From assembly GCA_038380435.1 (NCBI GenBank), contig JAWZYU010000018.1:46611251-46675250 (forward strand): DNA of 64,000 nt, written 5' to 3'. This document shows positions 44,401-55,013 of the stretch, one piece after another; within the stretch, counting starts at the first letter, position 1, and every line of letters begins with the position of its first letter. The notes beneath the pieces were generated by a model. The model had not been told where the DNA came from and ran no database searches. It worked only from the letters and a program-made list of their open reading frames with translations. A program made the position numbers and the translations under genes. The DNA is from Ryuthela nishihirai (lineage: Eukaryota; Arthropoda; Arachnida; Araneae; Heptathelidae).

Positions 44401-45617
44401 TGTGGATTCAGAAGTGGTAGGGGATGTGTGGATCAGATATTTTCACTTAGGCAGATTCTTGAGAAATGTTTAGAGTTTAAGAAACCTTTGTTTGCTAGCT
44501 TTGTTTTATTTCAAAAAGGCTTTCGACCCTGTTGATCGTCATAATTTGTGATTGATTTTGAAATCATATGGTATACCAGACAAGTTAGTTAACATAATGA
44601 AAGCTCTCTATAATAACACTGAGTCGTGTGTGAGAGTTGGTAAGGCTTGTAGCAATTGGTTTAGCATTACTTCTGGTGTTCGACAAGGGTGCATTTTGTC
44701 TCCTTTTCTCTTTAGTTTGGTTATTGATTATGTTATGCGAAATTCACTTCAAGGGAAAGATTTTGGCCTTAAATGGACTGGAGATACGAAAATTTCTGAT
44801 TTAGATTATGCTCATGATTTAGCCCTTGTGGCAAATGATGTTGATGAGATGAACTCTTTCATTCGAGCTGTTGATGAGACTGGTAGTAGAGTAGGTTTGG
44901 TTATAAACAGAGAGAAAACTAAAGTGATGAAAATTGGTCAGGCAGGCTGTGATTCAGTTAATCTGAATGGTTGCAGTCTTGAGCAAGTGTCACAGTTTAA
45001 TTATCTTGGGAGCTATATAACAGATAATGGTGATGTGCGGCATGAGATTAACAGAAGAATAGGGATTGCTGCCGGGACTTTTAAGAATCTATGTAGAGTG
45101 TGGAGAAATAGGCGTATACACCTAAAGACTAAACTTAGACTGTATAATAGTTTGGTTATTTCTAGGGTTAGTTATGTTACTGAAACTTGGATGCTGTGTA
45201 AACAAGATAACAGGAAACTAGATGCTTTTGATTCTAGATGCTTACGCAGTTTCTTGGGCATTAGGTGGTTCAAGTTTGTAACTAATGATGAGGTTAGGCA
45301 AAGGAGTTTGCAACCTCCTTTAAGCAGCATATTTTGCAGAGAGAGACTCCGTTGGTTTGGCAATGTTGCCCGTATGAATAATTATAGATTGGCGAATAGG
45401 GTTATGAACAGTGTGCCTAAAGGCCTCAGAAAGAAGGGGAGACCTAGGATGCGGTGGGCAGACAATGTCAAACAGGACCTTGTTAGAATTGGTTGCAGTG
45501 GCCAGATGCAGTAGATGTAGCTCAGGATGGACTTGCTTGGAGAACTAAATTGCGCGGTCTGGTTGAACCTCCATAGCCCATGGCTGCTTGAGGGTGATGA
45601 TGATGATGATGATGATA
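41470..45617 (+). mobile_element. RTE-like LINE, copy 3, nearly full length with internal duplication
   Basis: It includes a probable 5' UTR ('gaaccggccagcctaccacc', about 41553), the endonuclease, linker, RT, C-terminal region and a GAT microsatellite tail (about 45596-45617). A 514-bp stretch from 43340 is repeated from 43854. The exact 5' boundary is uncertain because no second full copy is available. Confidence 0.85.
42027..45514 (+). pseudogene. RTE-like ORF (endonuclease plus RT), disrupted
   Basis: The frame opens at 42027 with GSWNVRTLH of the endonuclease and hits a stop at 42241 just before DILGLQETRW. From 42255 a 533-codon frame holds the catalytic Glu of QETRW, LVLGDFNAKVG, the GSDHYLVKS block, the linker and the first RT blocks, up to the duplication. 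The duplicated copy runs to about 44265, where a short insertion disrupts it. The first catalytic RT Asp is lost (FVLFQKGF instead of FVDFKKAF), a Trp codon has become a stop (about 44549), and the second catalytic box reads YAHD instead of YADD (about 44810). A frame change near 45495 alters the end. The enzyme is clearly dead. Confidence 0.9.
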
Positions 45618-45619
45618 TA

Positions 45620-45696
45620 TACTGCTCACAGAAATTAGGGGATATTTCATCGCTTCATATTCATTTTGAAATATCTCCTAATTTTTTTCAGCAGTG
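45620..45696. mobile_element. 77-bp MITE joined to the RTE tail
   Basis: CTGCTCACAGAAATTAGGGG followed by ATATTTC mirrors GAAATATCTCCTAATTTTTT followed by CAGCAGTG; TA lies on both sides (45618-45619, 45697-45698). These look like Tc1/mariner-type ends. It starts exactly where the GAT tail of RTE copy 3 stops. Confidence 0.7.
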
Positions 45697-45819
45697 TATA
45701 TTGTCTATTGTGTTTTGTCGTCTAGTAACGAAGGTGTGTGTGGTGGAGTGGGTGGCAGATTGAGAGTGTAATATCCGCTATTTAAGGAAATTTATTTTTT
45801 AGAGACTGTTTATTCTTCG

Positions 45820-46027
45820 GCGTTCTGTGGACGAGTGATTAGTCTGTTCGTTTACTAATCTTAGGGACTTGGGTTCAAAGTCCGAATAAAAGATACAGGT
45901 ATTTTCTTTCTTGTGTTGTCTTTCTGCTGAGGTCTCGCCTTCCTCACAGACCAACTCTGTGTCGTATTATACTGACAGCCTACTGTCAGATTTCTGTGAA
46001 AAGCAGCTGCTTAAGGGGTAATTTTTT
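45820..46027 (+). mobile_element. SINE-A, diverged
   Basis: Degenerate A box ('gtggacgagtgattagtc') and B box ('gggttcaaagtcc'), then the T-rich middle, a CTGACAG...CTGTCAG repeat and CAGCTGCTTAAGGGG. It is older than the copies at 12707 and 50687. Confidence 0.75.
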
Positions 46028-46727
46028 ATTTAATTACTTATTAAATGGTATTAATAAAACTACTAACAATTTTTTTAAAACTCCCATAATTCTATATATT
46101 TCGGCTATTCTTTGCAATGCTACTGATTGTTATTTATATTGTTCAGTAGCATTGCCAAGATGTAAAGTATTATTTGAATCTACCGATTGCAAAGAAATAT
46201 TTTTTAAAACCAAATACAACCAAATACATAAAAGAATTATGCATAATTCCTAAATTCCATTCTTCTTATTTTCTACCTAATTTTCATTCTGTGTGCACTT
46301 ATTATTTAAAAAAATTACAATGCAATTTCACCTTCCAATGCTGAATTCTATAACAGATATGTATGAAATATGCGAAATCTTTCCGCCGTAATTGTTATGC
46401 CAGATTTGGATAGTCTTACCTCTGATTTCAGGGACATACGAGGAGGGAGGGACCAGGATGTCTAATTACCCCAGGAAAATCCGGACGTCTTATAGGATAT
46501 CTAAAAACGTGTATACCTGTTTTGAAATCCAAAACACTTGTTTTCCATAATTTTATTTTAGACTGTATGTCCGACACTAAAAATACATTAATATATATAT
46601 AAATATTGGTGTAATTTAGCAATTGGGAAACCCTAATGAAGTTCTATTTGCAGACATCCCCCTCCTCGACACTAAATTCTCGAACCATTCCCGAATCTAA
46701 ATTCTGCTCCCCCCCAAAAAAAGTCTG
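46028..46727. other. AT-rich DNA, nothing recognised
   Basis: No family match and no gene. Confidence 0.5.
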
Positions 46728-47299
46728 GTTACGTTACTTCTCCGAGCGGCACTGTTGTGCACACAATGGGCTAAAAATTCAGGTCACAAGAACCTTTAAC
46801 TTTAAGGGCTTGGGTTTGTATAAAACTGAGCGACACTTTTTTTGCCCACAATGGGCTAAAAGGCCAGGTCACAAGGACCATGAAGGCTCAAAGAAGGTTG
46901 TTTTACTTCTGAGCGACATTTTGTTTGCACACAATGGGCTAAATGTCCAGGTCACAAGGACCCCGAAGGCTCAGAGTAGGTTGGGAGAGAGGACCCACTG
47001 AAACAACTGTAGGGAGATAGATGGTAATCTCCCAACAATAGTCAAAGTCATTCAGCGTGTTCGTTAACGTGCAGATGGTATGACTCTCCCGCACACGGAA
47101 ACAAGCCTTAACGACCCATCCGACGGACGACAGCGTTTCAAGCCCATCGGTTCCCCTACTACCACTCTACTCCCGCCCTACCGTGCGCAGGGCGGGAAAT
47201 TTTGCGGAAATAAATCTCGACGCTGTCCCAGCTGGGACTCGAACCTGTGAACTGCAGATTACAAGCCTGACGCGCTACCGACTGAGCCACCCCCACCTT
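46728..47299 (-). mobile_element. SINE-B with a triplicated tail
   Basis: On the minus strand the head (A/B boxes at about 47229-47299) and body are those of SINE-B. The 3' tail segment ('gtgacctggcc...gcccattgtgtgcaaa.aagt') then appears three times, near 46916-46963, 46829-46879 and 46741-46791. The copies differ enough to be older than the 33187-33528 array. Confidence 0.85.
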
Positions 47300-47690
47300 T
47301 ATGGGCTCGAGGTTGAGTACAGGGATATGAAATTAGCCTAAATTAACAATTGAACTAAGTCTAATATAAAAAAATATAAAAAGTCTAAATATAACAATTG
47401 AACTGCTGTGCAAAAGCATCATTATGTCGTTAATGTTGACTAAATTTGCATTATCGGTATATAGTAAAAAAGTCAAAAGTATTGTGACTTGAATGCAAAA
47501 TTTCAGAGTTAATAATAAATTTATAGGCATTTTATGCTTTACATTTTTCGCTCATTTGTATTTCATAGTTCGGTTTGGAAAACACACTTGTGAATTTGTA
47601 TAATTCAAAATTTTTCAAGATCCACAGAATGTATTTCTTACGCCACAGACAGCTTACATTAGTAGCTTTGATATAAACTAATGCTTATAT
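47300..47690. other. AT-rich DNA, nothing recognised
   Basis: Short words such as 'aatataaaaa' and 'caattgaac' repeat locally (47346-47403). No gene. Confidence 0.5.
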
Positions 47691-47926
47691 CAGGGCCGGA
47701 TCTAGGAGGAAGAGGGGGGGTATCGGGGGACATGCCCCCCCCCTCTCTAGAGAATGCCAGTAAAGGTAATGGAGGCCAAAAATAATTAAATGCGTGCATA
47801 TTTCGCGCATTTTTCAAGAAGCTTTTAAAACCTCTAAAACGAAGGAAAAAAATGCTACACTCTAATAGAAATCCAGTAACTTCCCTCCCCCACCCTATCT
47901 TTGTTTTCTAGATCCGGGCCTGTTCA
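47691..47926. mobile_element. MITE with CAGGGCCGGATCT ends, copy 1
   Basis: The left end CAGGGCCGGATCTAGG is mirrored by CTAGATCCGGGCCTG near 47908-47922. The interior has 'ggaggccaaaaataattaa' and 'atttttcaagaagctttt', both shared with the copy at 63005-63280. It is non-coding; the superfamily is unclear. Confidence 0.65.
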
Positions 47927-48390
47927 TGATTAGTATAATATGCATTCTCGCGTGTTCACGTAGTTTGTTCCCCTCCCCCTACCTTATTTTTTCTAGATTA
48001 GGGCCTGTTCAAGATTAGTATAATATGCATTCTCGCGTGCCCTCGTAGTTTGCTCCTCCTCCTCACTTATTTTTATTTCTAGATCCGGGACCGTTCAAGA
48101 TTAATATAATATGCATTCTCGCGTGCTCTCGTAGTTTGCTCCCTCCCTTATTTTTCATTAGTTTTCTAGATCCGGGCCTGTTCAAGATTAATATAATGTG
48201 CAATCTCATGTTCTCGTAGTTTGTCCCTCCCGACTTTAAATTTTTTCTAGATCGGGACAAAATTAATATAGTAATGCATTATCGTGATCTCGTATATCCC
48301 CTCTCCCCCTTATCTTTTTCTAGATCTGGGTCCACTGAAGATTAATATAATATGCTTTCTTGTTCCCAATTTTCGCCAGCTGAGAGTGAA
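47908..48390. repeat. Minisatellite of six 73-87-bp units continuing from the MITE end
   Basis: The word CTAGATCCGGGCCTG and variants recur at 47908, 47993, 48079, 48166, 48247 and 48320, each followed by 'ttcaagattaatataatatg', then 'cattctcgcgtg' and a C/T-rich run. The first unit is the MITE's right end plus its flank, so the array grew from the element boundary. Confidence 0.85.
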
Positions 48391-49076
48391 CAATAATAAA
48401 GTTTTTTTGCATCTAATAATAAAGGTTATTTCCTTTATTATATTCGCATATAATATTTAACAATTATTATTTTTCGTATATAATAATAAAGCTTATATAA
48501 TAATAAAGGTTTCTATAATAAGGTTTTTTGGTCATTAATAAATTTTTAAATTTAAATCGTAGTAGTTGAATAGCTTTCGAAAATTAAACGAAAAACATTA
48601 CTAAAATGATGTAATTTAACGTTTTTTAATGTGGTCGATATTTCGATGCTTTATTTCTCGATTCGAATTTCGAATTAGCATCATAGTTTAAACAATTTTC
48701 AAGTTCGAACCGATGTTCTAATATAGGTAAATAACTGGATTTTTAAGACAATACGATGTTGTGTATGCTAAGTAATGTGTTCTTTGAAAATATCAGTATC
48801 AGCAGTCTTTGTTTTGAATCGGAGACGTGGGATATTACAGTCCTCCTATGTTTGTATGTTTAGAAACAATTGCTATTAATCACTCTCGCGCCCTACAATA
48901 TGTTCACTCAATAGCAATTGGTGAAAACTGAAGAAAGTGGAACGATACACAATTCTGCGTTATAAATTTGTTACAATAGAAGCAAAAATTTCTACACAAA
49001 CTTAATATCTGGCATCACTTCCGGTATTAGGCAGCGCGTGACATTTCATTTGCAGGAACTCTATCGACGTAAAATG
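48391..49076. other. AT-rich DNA with 'ataataaag' repeats
   Basis: Words like 'ataataaaggtt' recur at 48396-48520. No gene or clear element in the rest. Confidence 0.5.
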
Positions 49077-49275
49077 CCGTCATGTGGCCGAGTGGTTAGA
49101 GTGATTTATCTAAGCTCTGATCTAAGGGGACTCTGGGTAAGGCATAGATATTTTGTTTTTTTTTCTGCTGAGGTCCTGCCATCCTCAAAGACTTTCTGCT
49201 ATGGCGTATAAACTGACAGGCTACTATCAGCCTCTATGGCAAACAGCTGCTTGAGGGGGGGGGGGATTTATTTAT
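49077..49275 (+). mobile_element. SINE-A, part of head altered
   Basis: A box (GTGGCCGAGTGGTTAGAGTG) is present; the B-box region is shortened ('ggactctgggtaaggcat'). The middle, CTGACAG repeat and CAGCTGCTTGAGGGG end follow, with an expanded G run (49253-49265). Confidence 0.8.
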
Positions 49276-49851
49276 TATTTATATCGACACAGTTGAAAGC
49301 TGATTATTATACACGGAAAAGTTTCCCTAGATGCATTTTGTGTGTTTCTACGTTAAAAAAATTACACCTGTACAGATGTTTTAACTCTTATTTACATAAC
49401 TTTCGAGTTTCAAATTTCCTGAATTTCGTACGCTTCCCTTAAAGTTTCAGAACTTTTCGATGCATCTGATTTCATGTATTTGAATGTAAGGGCAATACGG
49501 TTGGTATCGGTTTAATATCGTTAATTTATTATTTAAAACCCGAAGTTATGCGAAACAATATTAAACTTATCGAAAGATACATTTCTTATAATCTTGATAT
49601 AATGATATGTACGAGTATCACAAGATATATTTTTCGCAGTACATTGACAGAACATAATCTTGATGAATTGTTGTATTAATAGGTAACTATACTTTGTCCA
49701 CAAAATATTGTTTTGTATATTATCCATTATGCCTATAACAGAAATAAAATTATCGCTATTTATAACGCTAATGATTAAAATAGTAAAATGTAGGTCAGAA
49801 TTTACAACTCATTTCAGGAAATGTTCACCGGATCAATTAGGCTTAGAGGTA
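49276..49851. other. AT-rich DNA, nothing recognised
   Basis: The only item noted is 'caactcatttcaggaaatg' at about 49806, copied in the following MITE. Confidence 0.5.
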
Positions 49852-50235
49852 CAGTCGCTCAAAAAAGTATCCGAACACTATGGTTGATTGCAAAATTCAG
49901 AAAAAATATCTGGCATTGATTTTTTTAGAAATTAGTCATCTGGCAACCTTCGTGTCACGTGACACGAAGGTTGCCAGATGACTAATTTCTAAAAAAATCA
50001 ATGCCAGATATTTTTTCTGAATTTTCAACTCATTTCAGGAAATGAGTTGAAAACGTTACCACGTGAGATATATTTCTGTTATATCAGACCTCTGTGGAAA
50101 TGAGTTGAAAACGTTACCACAATACCACGTGACATGAAGGGTGCCAGATGACTAATTTCTAAAAACATCAATGCCAGATATTTTTTCTGAATTTTGCAAT
50201 CAACCATAGTGTTCGGATACTTTTTTGAGCGACTG
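49852..50235. mobile_element. Palindromic Tc1/mariner-type MITE with a rearranged right half
   Basis: Ends are CAGTCGCTCAAAAAAGTATC and its mirror at 50216-50235, with TA on both sides (49850-49851 and 50236-50237). The left half and its mirror meet at CGTGTCACGTGACACG (about 49950-49965). After the mirror reaches 'ctgaatttt' (50025), about 100 bp of other sequence follows, then a second mirror half runs to the end. The extra segment holds 'aaatgagttgaaaacgttac' twice. Plain sibling: 58556-58765. Confidence 0.85.
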
Positions 50236-50686
50236 TACCTGAACGCGAATGGGAATGGTTACGTTCGCTGGCAGATCCATATCACCTAAATAATTTGGAA
50301 TGGGAAAGCCGGACATATGAAAGTAAAGGAAAAAGGGTAATTTCGACTCGCTTTCCAAGAAATAGCTCAAATGATTACATCTACCTTTAATGAACCTTTG
50401 ATGCCAGTTGCATCTTAAGCGACACTATCGATAAATGGTGGCAACCAATCATAGAACGAATGAACAGTCTGCCTCTACTGAGAAAGGTATGAAAATATGC
50501 GCAATGCTATTAAACGTCTGTAAGAGAAATATCTGCTGGTTGAATATGGGCAATGGGACTTCCGCTCGGAGATAAGATAACCACTGCAGTAGCAACGAAG
50601 CGAATTTTTTCAAGCATTCCTAGCTCGACTAGCTTGGCAAATTTGGTGCTTCTATTTCTTATACAGTTGCATCTTAAGCGACACTA
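50236..50686. repeat. Unassigned DNA with a 23-bp direct repeat
   Basis: CAGTTGCATCTTAAGCGACA plus CTA occurs exactly at 50405-50427 and 50664-50686. The second copy ends where a SINE-A begins. The segment between shows no other family match. Confidence 0.75.
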
Positions 50687-50880
50687 GTGGTTAGCGCGCT
50701 TGGCTCTGATGTAAGGGACCTGGGTTCGAGCCCCGGGTAAGGCATGGATGTATGTATCGTTTTTCTGCTGAGGTCCTACCATCCTCTCAGACCTTCAACT
50801 ATGGCATATAAACTGACAGGCTCCTGTCAGACCTCTGTGGAAAGCAGCTGCTTGAGGGGGTATTTATTATTTATATAATA
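50687..50880 (+). mobile_element. SINE-A, 5' few bases missing
   Basis: It starts inside the A box (GTGGTTAGCGCGCTTGGCTC), with B box GGTTCGAGCCCCGGG, the CTGACAGGCTCCTGTCAG repeat and the CAGCTGCTTGAGGGGGTATT end. It is close to the family consensus, so a young copy. Confidence 0.85.
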
Positions 50881-51215
50881 TAAAAAGAAAATTCGAAATA
50901 TATTATTTAAGTATACAATTTGTGTTCGAATAGACTTATTAAATGTATGAAAATAATTTTACTTTATATCTCAAAATATTTTTATATTTAATTTATATTT
51001 TTTACGTTTATTAAAATTTTAAAGAAAACATTGCTTCCCTTTCTTCTGTGAACGATTTACCATTGGGAAGCAATCACATTAAATAGAGGACTGAATGCTC
51101 ATTTTTAATAAGCAATCGTTTTGTAGTGCTGAATGTGAATATAAAAACCCCAATATTATTTGAAACATTCGAAATAGAAAAACAAAGTAAAAGTTTTAGT
51201 AAAGAGAGCAAATTA
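50881..51215. other. AT-rich DNA, nothing recognised
   Basis: No match. Confidence 0.5.
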
Positions 51216-51425
51216 CACTACAGGAAATAAAAAAATGCAACACTTGAAGTCATGCAAATGTAACGAAATTTAGGGAGGCTCTAGTATATAGAAATAAATG
51301 GAAATGATTAGGTTTGCAGGACGATCGAAACGAATGGACAGGCGCGAGATGACGTCACAGGTGCTGAGGCAACCAAAGCTCTCTGGTTGAAAAAACGTTG
51401 TGGAAACTGTTCTAAACCGCTGAAG

Positions 51426-52487
51426 ATGCCCTTACGCAGACGTCGACAGCCGTTCCAACAATTAACAGACTTTGAATGTGGAAGAATCATCTGCCTTAGA
51501 GAAGCTGGTTTGTAGTACAGAGATGTGGCCAATAAGGTTGGCCACAATCCCAGCACCAGTTGTAAATTCTGACCTACATCGTACACATATGGCGACAATG
51601 GGTTCAAGATGGATCCAGCACACGACGACAAGGATCAGGAAGACGACGAATGACCACGGAGTGACAGGACCGCCGTTTGCGAGGCATGACATTGTGTGAC
51701 AGATTCGCCACTACAACTCAACTGCAAAGGGACTGGCAACGGATAACACATCGAATCCTACCAGGCGGACGGTAAACAACAGACTTTTACAGTTTTCATT
51801 GCGAGCCTATCATCTTGCACTGCGTTTGCCTCTCATATCTGCCCACATGCAAGCATGTCTTCAGTGGTGTCACCTCAGACAGAACTGGAACGAACAAGAG
51901 TGGAGTATCGTGTTCTTTAGTGATGAATCTCGTTTTTGTCTTGGTCAGCAAAACGGTACACAACGTGTTCGCCGTCATCCAGGGGGAAGCAGCGCCACCC
52001 AGTACGTGCAACATCTTCACACAGCTCCAGCTCCTGGTGTCTTCGCGTGGAGTGTCATTAATCGGACATCTCGGTCAGAACTGGCCATCATAAGGGAATC
52101 TATAACTGCCCAATGATAAGTTACCAACATTTTGCAGTCAGTGGCTGTCCCCTTTGTTCATCAGCACGGAACCTTTTACCAGCAAGATAATGCCCGTCCC
52201 CACACAGCCCGCATTAGTTTGCAGTAGCTAGACGAGCAAAACGTTCAGGTACTACCATGGCCAGTACGCTCGCCGGACCTTTCACCTATTGAATACGTCT
52301 GGGATATGATGGACTGACAGCTCCAACAACACCCGACAGGTACGCCAACCACTGTCGCAGAAATGAAATAGAAACTTCGCGCTATTTGGCGTTCTGTCCC
52401 TCAGGAGGACATTATAGAGCTGTACGATAACCTTCCCCGCCATGTTCGTGAATACATTGCTGCGCGTGGCAGTTCAACATCATACTA
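51426..52487 (+). pseudogene. Tc1-like (DD34E) transposase, disrupted
   Basis: It starts with MPLRRRRQPFQQLTDFECGR and IICLREAGL, the N-terminal helix-turn-helix of this Tc1 group, then a stop where a Ser or similar is expected. The DNA-binding end and start of the catalytic part are frameshifted (51540-51790). From about 51799 the frame 'LRLPLISAHMQACLQW' leads to the first catalytic Asp in VFFSDESRFCLG. The second Asp is in FYQQDNARPHTAR and the Glu in SPDLSPIEYVWD, with exactly 34 residues between, counting one stop. Several stops (after RISLQ, after WDMMD and near TAQ) make it inactive. The product would act in the nucleus on the element's own ends. Confidence 0.85.
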
Positions 52488-52552
52488 ATTATATAACTTT
52501 ACCGGGTAGGTAAAGTGGTAATTTTCCATACTTTTTTTTTGATAATACCGCA

Positions 52553-54912
52553 TTACAAACACCGCGACATACATAAACACACATGGGTTTCACCTGATGG
52601 GCTGCATAAGAATATGATTGATTATATATTAATTAACAGCAAATGGGCTAGTTCTGTTAGAAATACCAGGGCATATAGGGAAGCTGAAATTGGATCTGAC
52701 CATTACCTTGTTAAAAGTGTCTTGCAACTTAAACTTAAAAAGTGTTGTGCTAGGGTTAAAAAATTTACCTTTAATACTGAAGCTCTGAAAGACCCAGTTA
52801 TAGCTAAAGCTTACCATGATAGGTTACTTAGTCATTATGACAGTCATGGTTTGCTTAATACTGAAGTTGAGGAAGAATGGGGCCATTTTAAACAGGCTTT
52901 TTTGGAAACTAACAGTACTCTTTTAGGGAAAAAGGAGCAGAGGAGGCAGAATTATTTAAGTGATAAGGCACTTGAGCTTATTTCAGAAAGAAGGAACTGC
53001 AGGAATGTCCTTAATCAGTACCCTACTAGTCCTAATAGAAAGCATTACAAAGAACTTAATAAACGTGTAAATGGTCAGTTAGCTACTGATAAGAATCTTT
53101 GGCTTGATGGCCTTGCTGACAAAGCTGAGGAAACAGTTAGACAGCACAACAGCAGAGAGCTGTACCAGATAGTTAATGTTTTGTGTGGTAGAAAACGAAC
53201 AGGTATACAGGGATTGAAGGATAAACAAGGCAAGGTTATAGAAGGTGAGGATTCTGTCATGGCTAGGTGGGCTGAGCATTTCAGTGATGTTCTAAACAAT
53301 GTGGTTAGTTCTACTCCCATTGTTTGCAATGATGATAGATGCATTGTTGGCTTTAATGTTGGCCCTATAACACAATCTGAAGTTAGTTTGGCTATTTCTA
53401 AACTTAAACTTCATAAATCCCCAGGGGTGGATGAAATTACTACAGAAATGCTTAGAGCTGGGAATGTTTCAGTTACCATTTGGATGACTGAAATTTTGAA
53501 TAACTTTTATGATAAACGCATGGTTCCTAAAGATTTTACCAGAGCTATTATTATCCCTATTTTCAAAAAAGGTGATCGCAGTTCTTGTGATAACTATAGG
53601 GGTATCAGCCTACTCTCCGTTCCAGGTAAAGTTCTTTCCATGATTGTGCTTAATAGAATTAAGAATCTGGTTGACAGGCAATTGCGTGATGAGCAATGTG
53701 GATTCAGAAGTGGTAGGGGATGTGTAGATCAGATATTTTCACTTAGGCAGATTCTTGAGAAATGTTTAGAGTTTCAGAAACCTTTGGTTGTTAGCTTTGT
53801 TGATTTCAAAAAGGCTTTCGACTCTGTTGATCGTCATAATTTGTGGTTGATTGTGAGATCATATGGTATACCAGACAAGTAGTTAACATAATGAAAGCTC
53901 TCTATAATAACACTGAGTCATGGGTGAGGGTTGGTAAGTCTTGTAGCAATTGGTTTAGCATTACTTCTGGTGTTCGACAAGGGTGCATTTTGTCTCCTTT
54001 TCTCTTTAGTTTGGTTGTTGATTATGTTATGCGAAATTCACTTCAAGGGAAAGCTTTTGGCCTTAAATGGGCTGGAGATACGAAAATTTCTGATTTAGAT
54101 TATGCTGATGATTTAGCCCTTTTGGCAAATGATGTTGATGAGATGAACTCTTTCATTCGAACTGTTGATGAGACTGGTAGTACAGTAGGTTTGGTTATAA
54201 ACAGAAAGAAAACTAAAGTGATGAAAATTGGTCAGGTAGGTTGTGATTCAGTTAATCTGAATGGTTGCAGTCTTGAGCAGGTGTCACAGTTTAATTACCT
54301 TGGGAGCTGCGTAACTTATACTGGTGATGTGCGGCATGAGATTAACAGACGAATAGGTATTGCTGCCGGGACTTTTAAGAATCTATGGAGATTGTGGAGA
54401 AATAGGCGTATACACCTAAAGACTAAAATTAGACTGTATAATAGTTTGATTCTTTCTAGGGTTAGTTATGGTAGTGAAACTTGGACGCTGTGTAAGCAAG
54501 ATAACAGGAAACTAGATGCTTTTGATTCTAGATGCTTACGCAGTATCTTGGGTATTAGGTGGTTTAACTTTGTAACTAATGATGAGGTTAGGCAAGGAGT
54601 CTGCAACCTCCTTTAAGCAGCATATTGTGCAGAGAGAGACTCCGCTGGTTTGGCCATGTTGCCCGTATGGATAATTATAGATTGGCGAATAGGGTTATGA
54701 ACAGTGTGCCTAGAGGCCTCAGAAGGAGGGGGAGACCTAGGATGCGGTGGGCAGACAATGTCAAACAGGACCTTGTTAGAATTGGTGTACAGTGGCCGGA
54801 TGCAGCAGATGTAGCTCAGGACAGATATGCTTGGAGAATTAAACTGCGCGGTCTGGTTGGACCTCCGTAGCCCATGGCTGCTTGAGGATGATGATGATGA
54901 TGATGATGATGA
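52553..54912 (+). mobile_element. RTE-like LINE, copy 4, inserted in the Tc1-like element
   Basis: Similarity to copy 3 starts at 'cattacaaacaccgcgacat' (late endonuclease), so the 5' part is missing, and ends in an ATG/GAT microsatellite (about 54886-54912). The Tc1 sequence resumes at once with 'aatgtaatcaatcacac'. No certain target duplication is visible. Confidence 0.9.
52560..54870 (+). pseudogene. RTE-like ORF, two single-base deletions
   Basis: The frame 52515-53882 carries the end of the endonuclease (GSDHYLVKS), the linker and the RT with VVSFVDFKKAFDSVDRH (first catalytic Asp present). A missing T at about 53880 breaks it relative to copies 1 and 3. The next frame (to 54616) contains GVRQGCILSPFLF and an intact YADD box (about 54105). 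A missing A at about 54595 shifts it again, and the last part (54625-54870) ends with GRPRMRWADNVKQD and LVGPP. Catalytic residues survive, so decay is recent; two indels are the main lesions. Confidence 0.9.
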
Positions 54913-55013
54913 ATGTAATCAATCACACATCTCAGTGTATGCTAACAGTTGCCTGCGTTTCAATAAAATGGCATTAATCCCTTCAGGTGTTGCAATTTTT
55001 TTTCTTTAGTGTA

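Larger units (their letters stand above)
51216..55011 (+). mobile_element. Tc1-like transposon, both ends present, interrupted by RTE copy 4
   Basis: The left end CACTACAGGAAATAAAAAAA (then TGCAACACTTGAAG) is mirrored at the right by CTTCAGGTGTTGCAA...CTTTAGTG. TA lies on both sides (51214-51215 and 55012-55013), as Tc1/mariner elements require. The transposase remnant occupies 51426-52487, and an RTE-like LINE occupies about 52553-54912. Without the LINE the transposon would be about 1.4 kb, close to the usual size of such elements. Confidence 0.9.
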
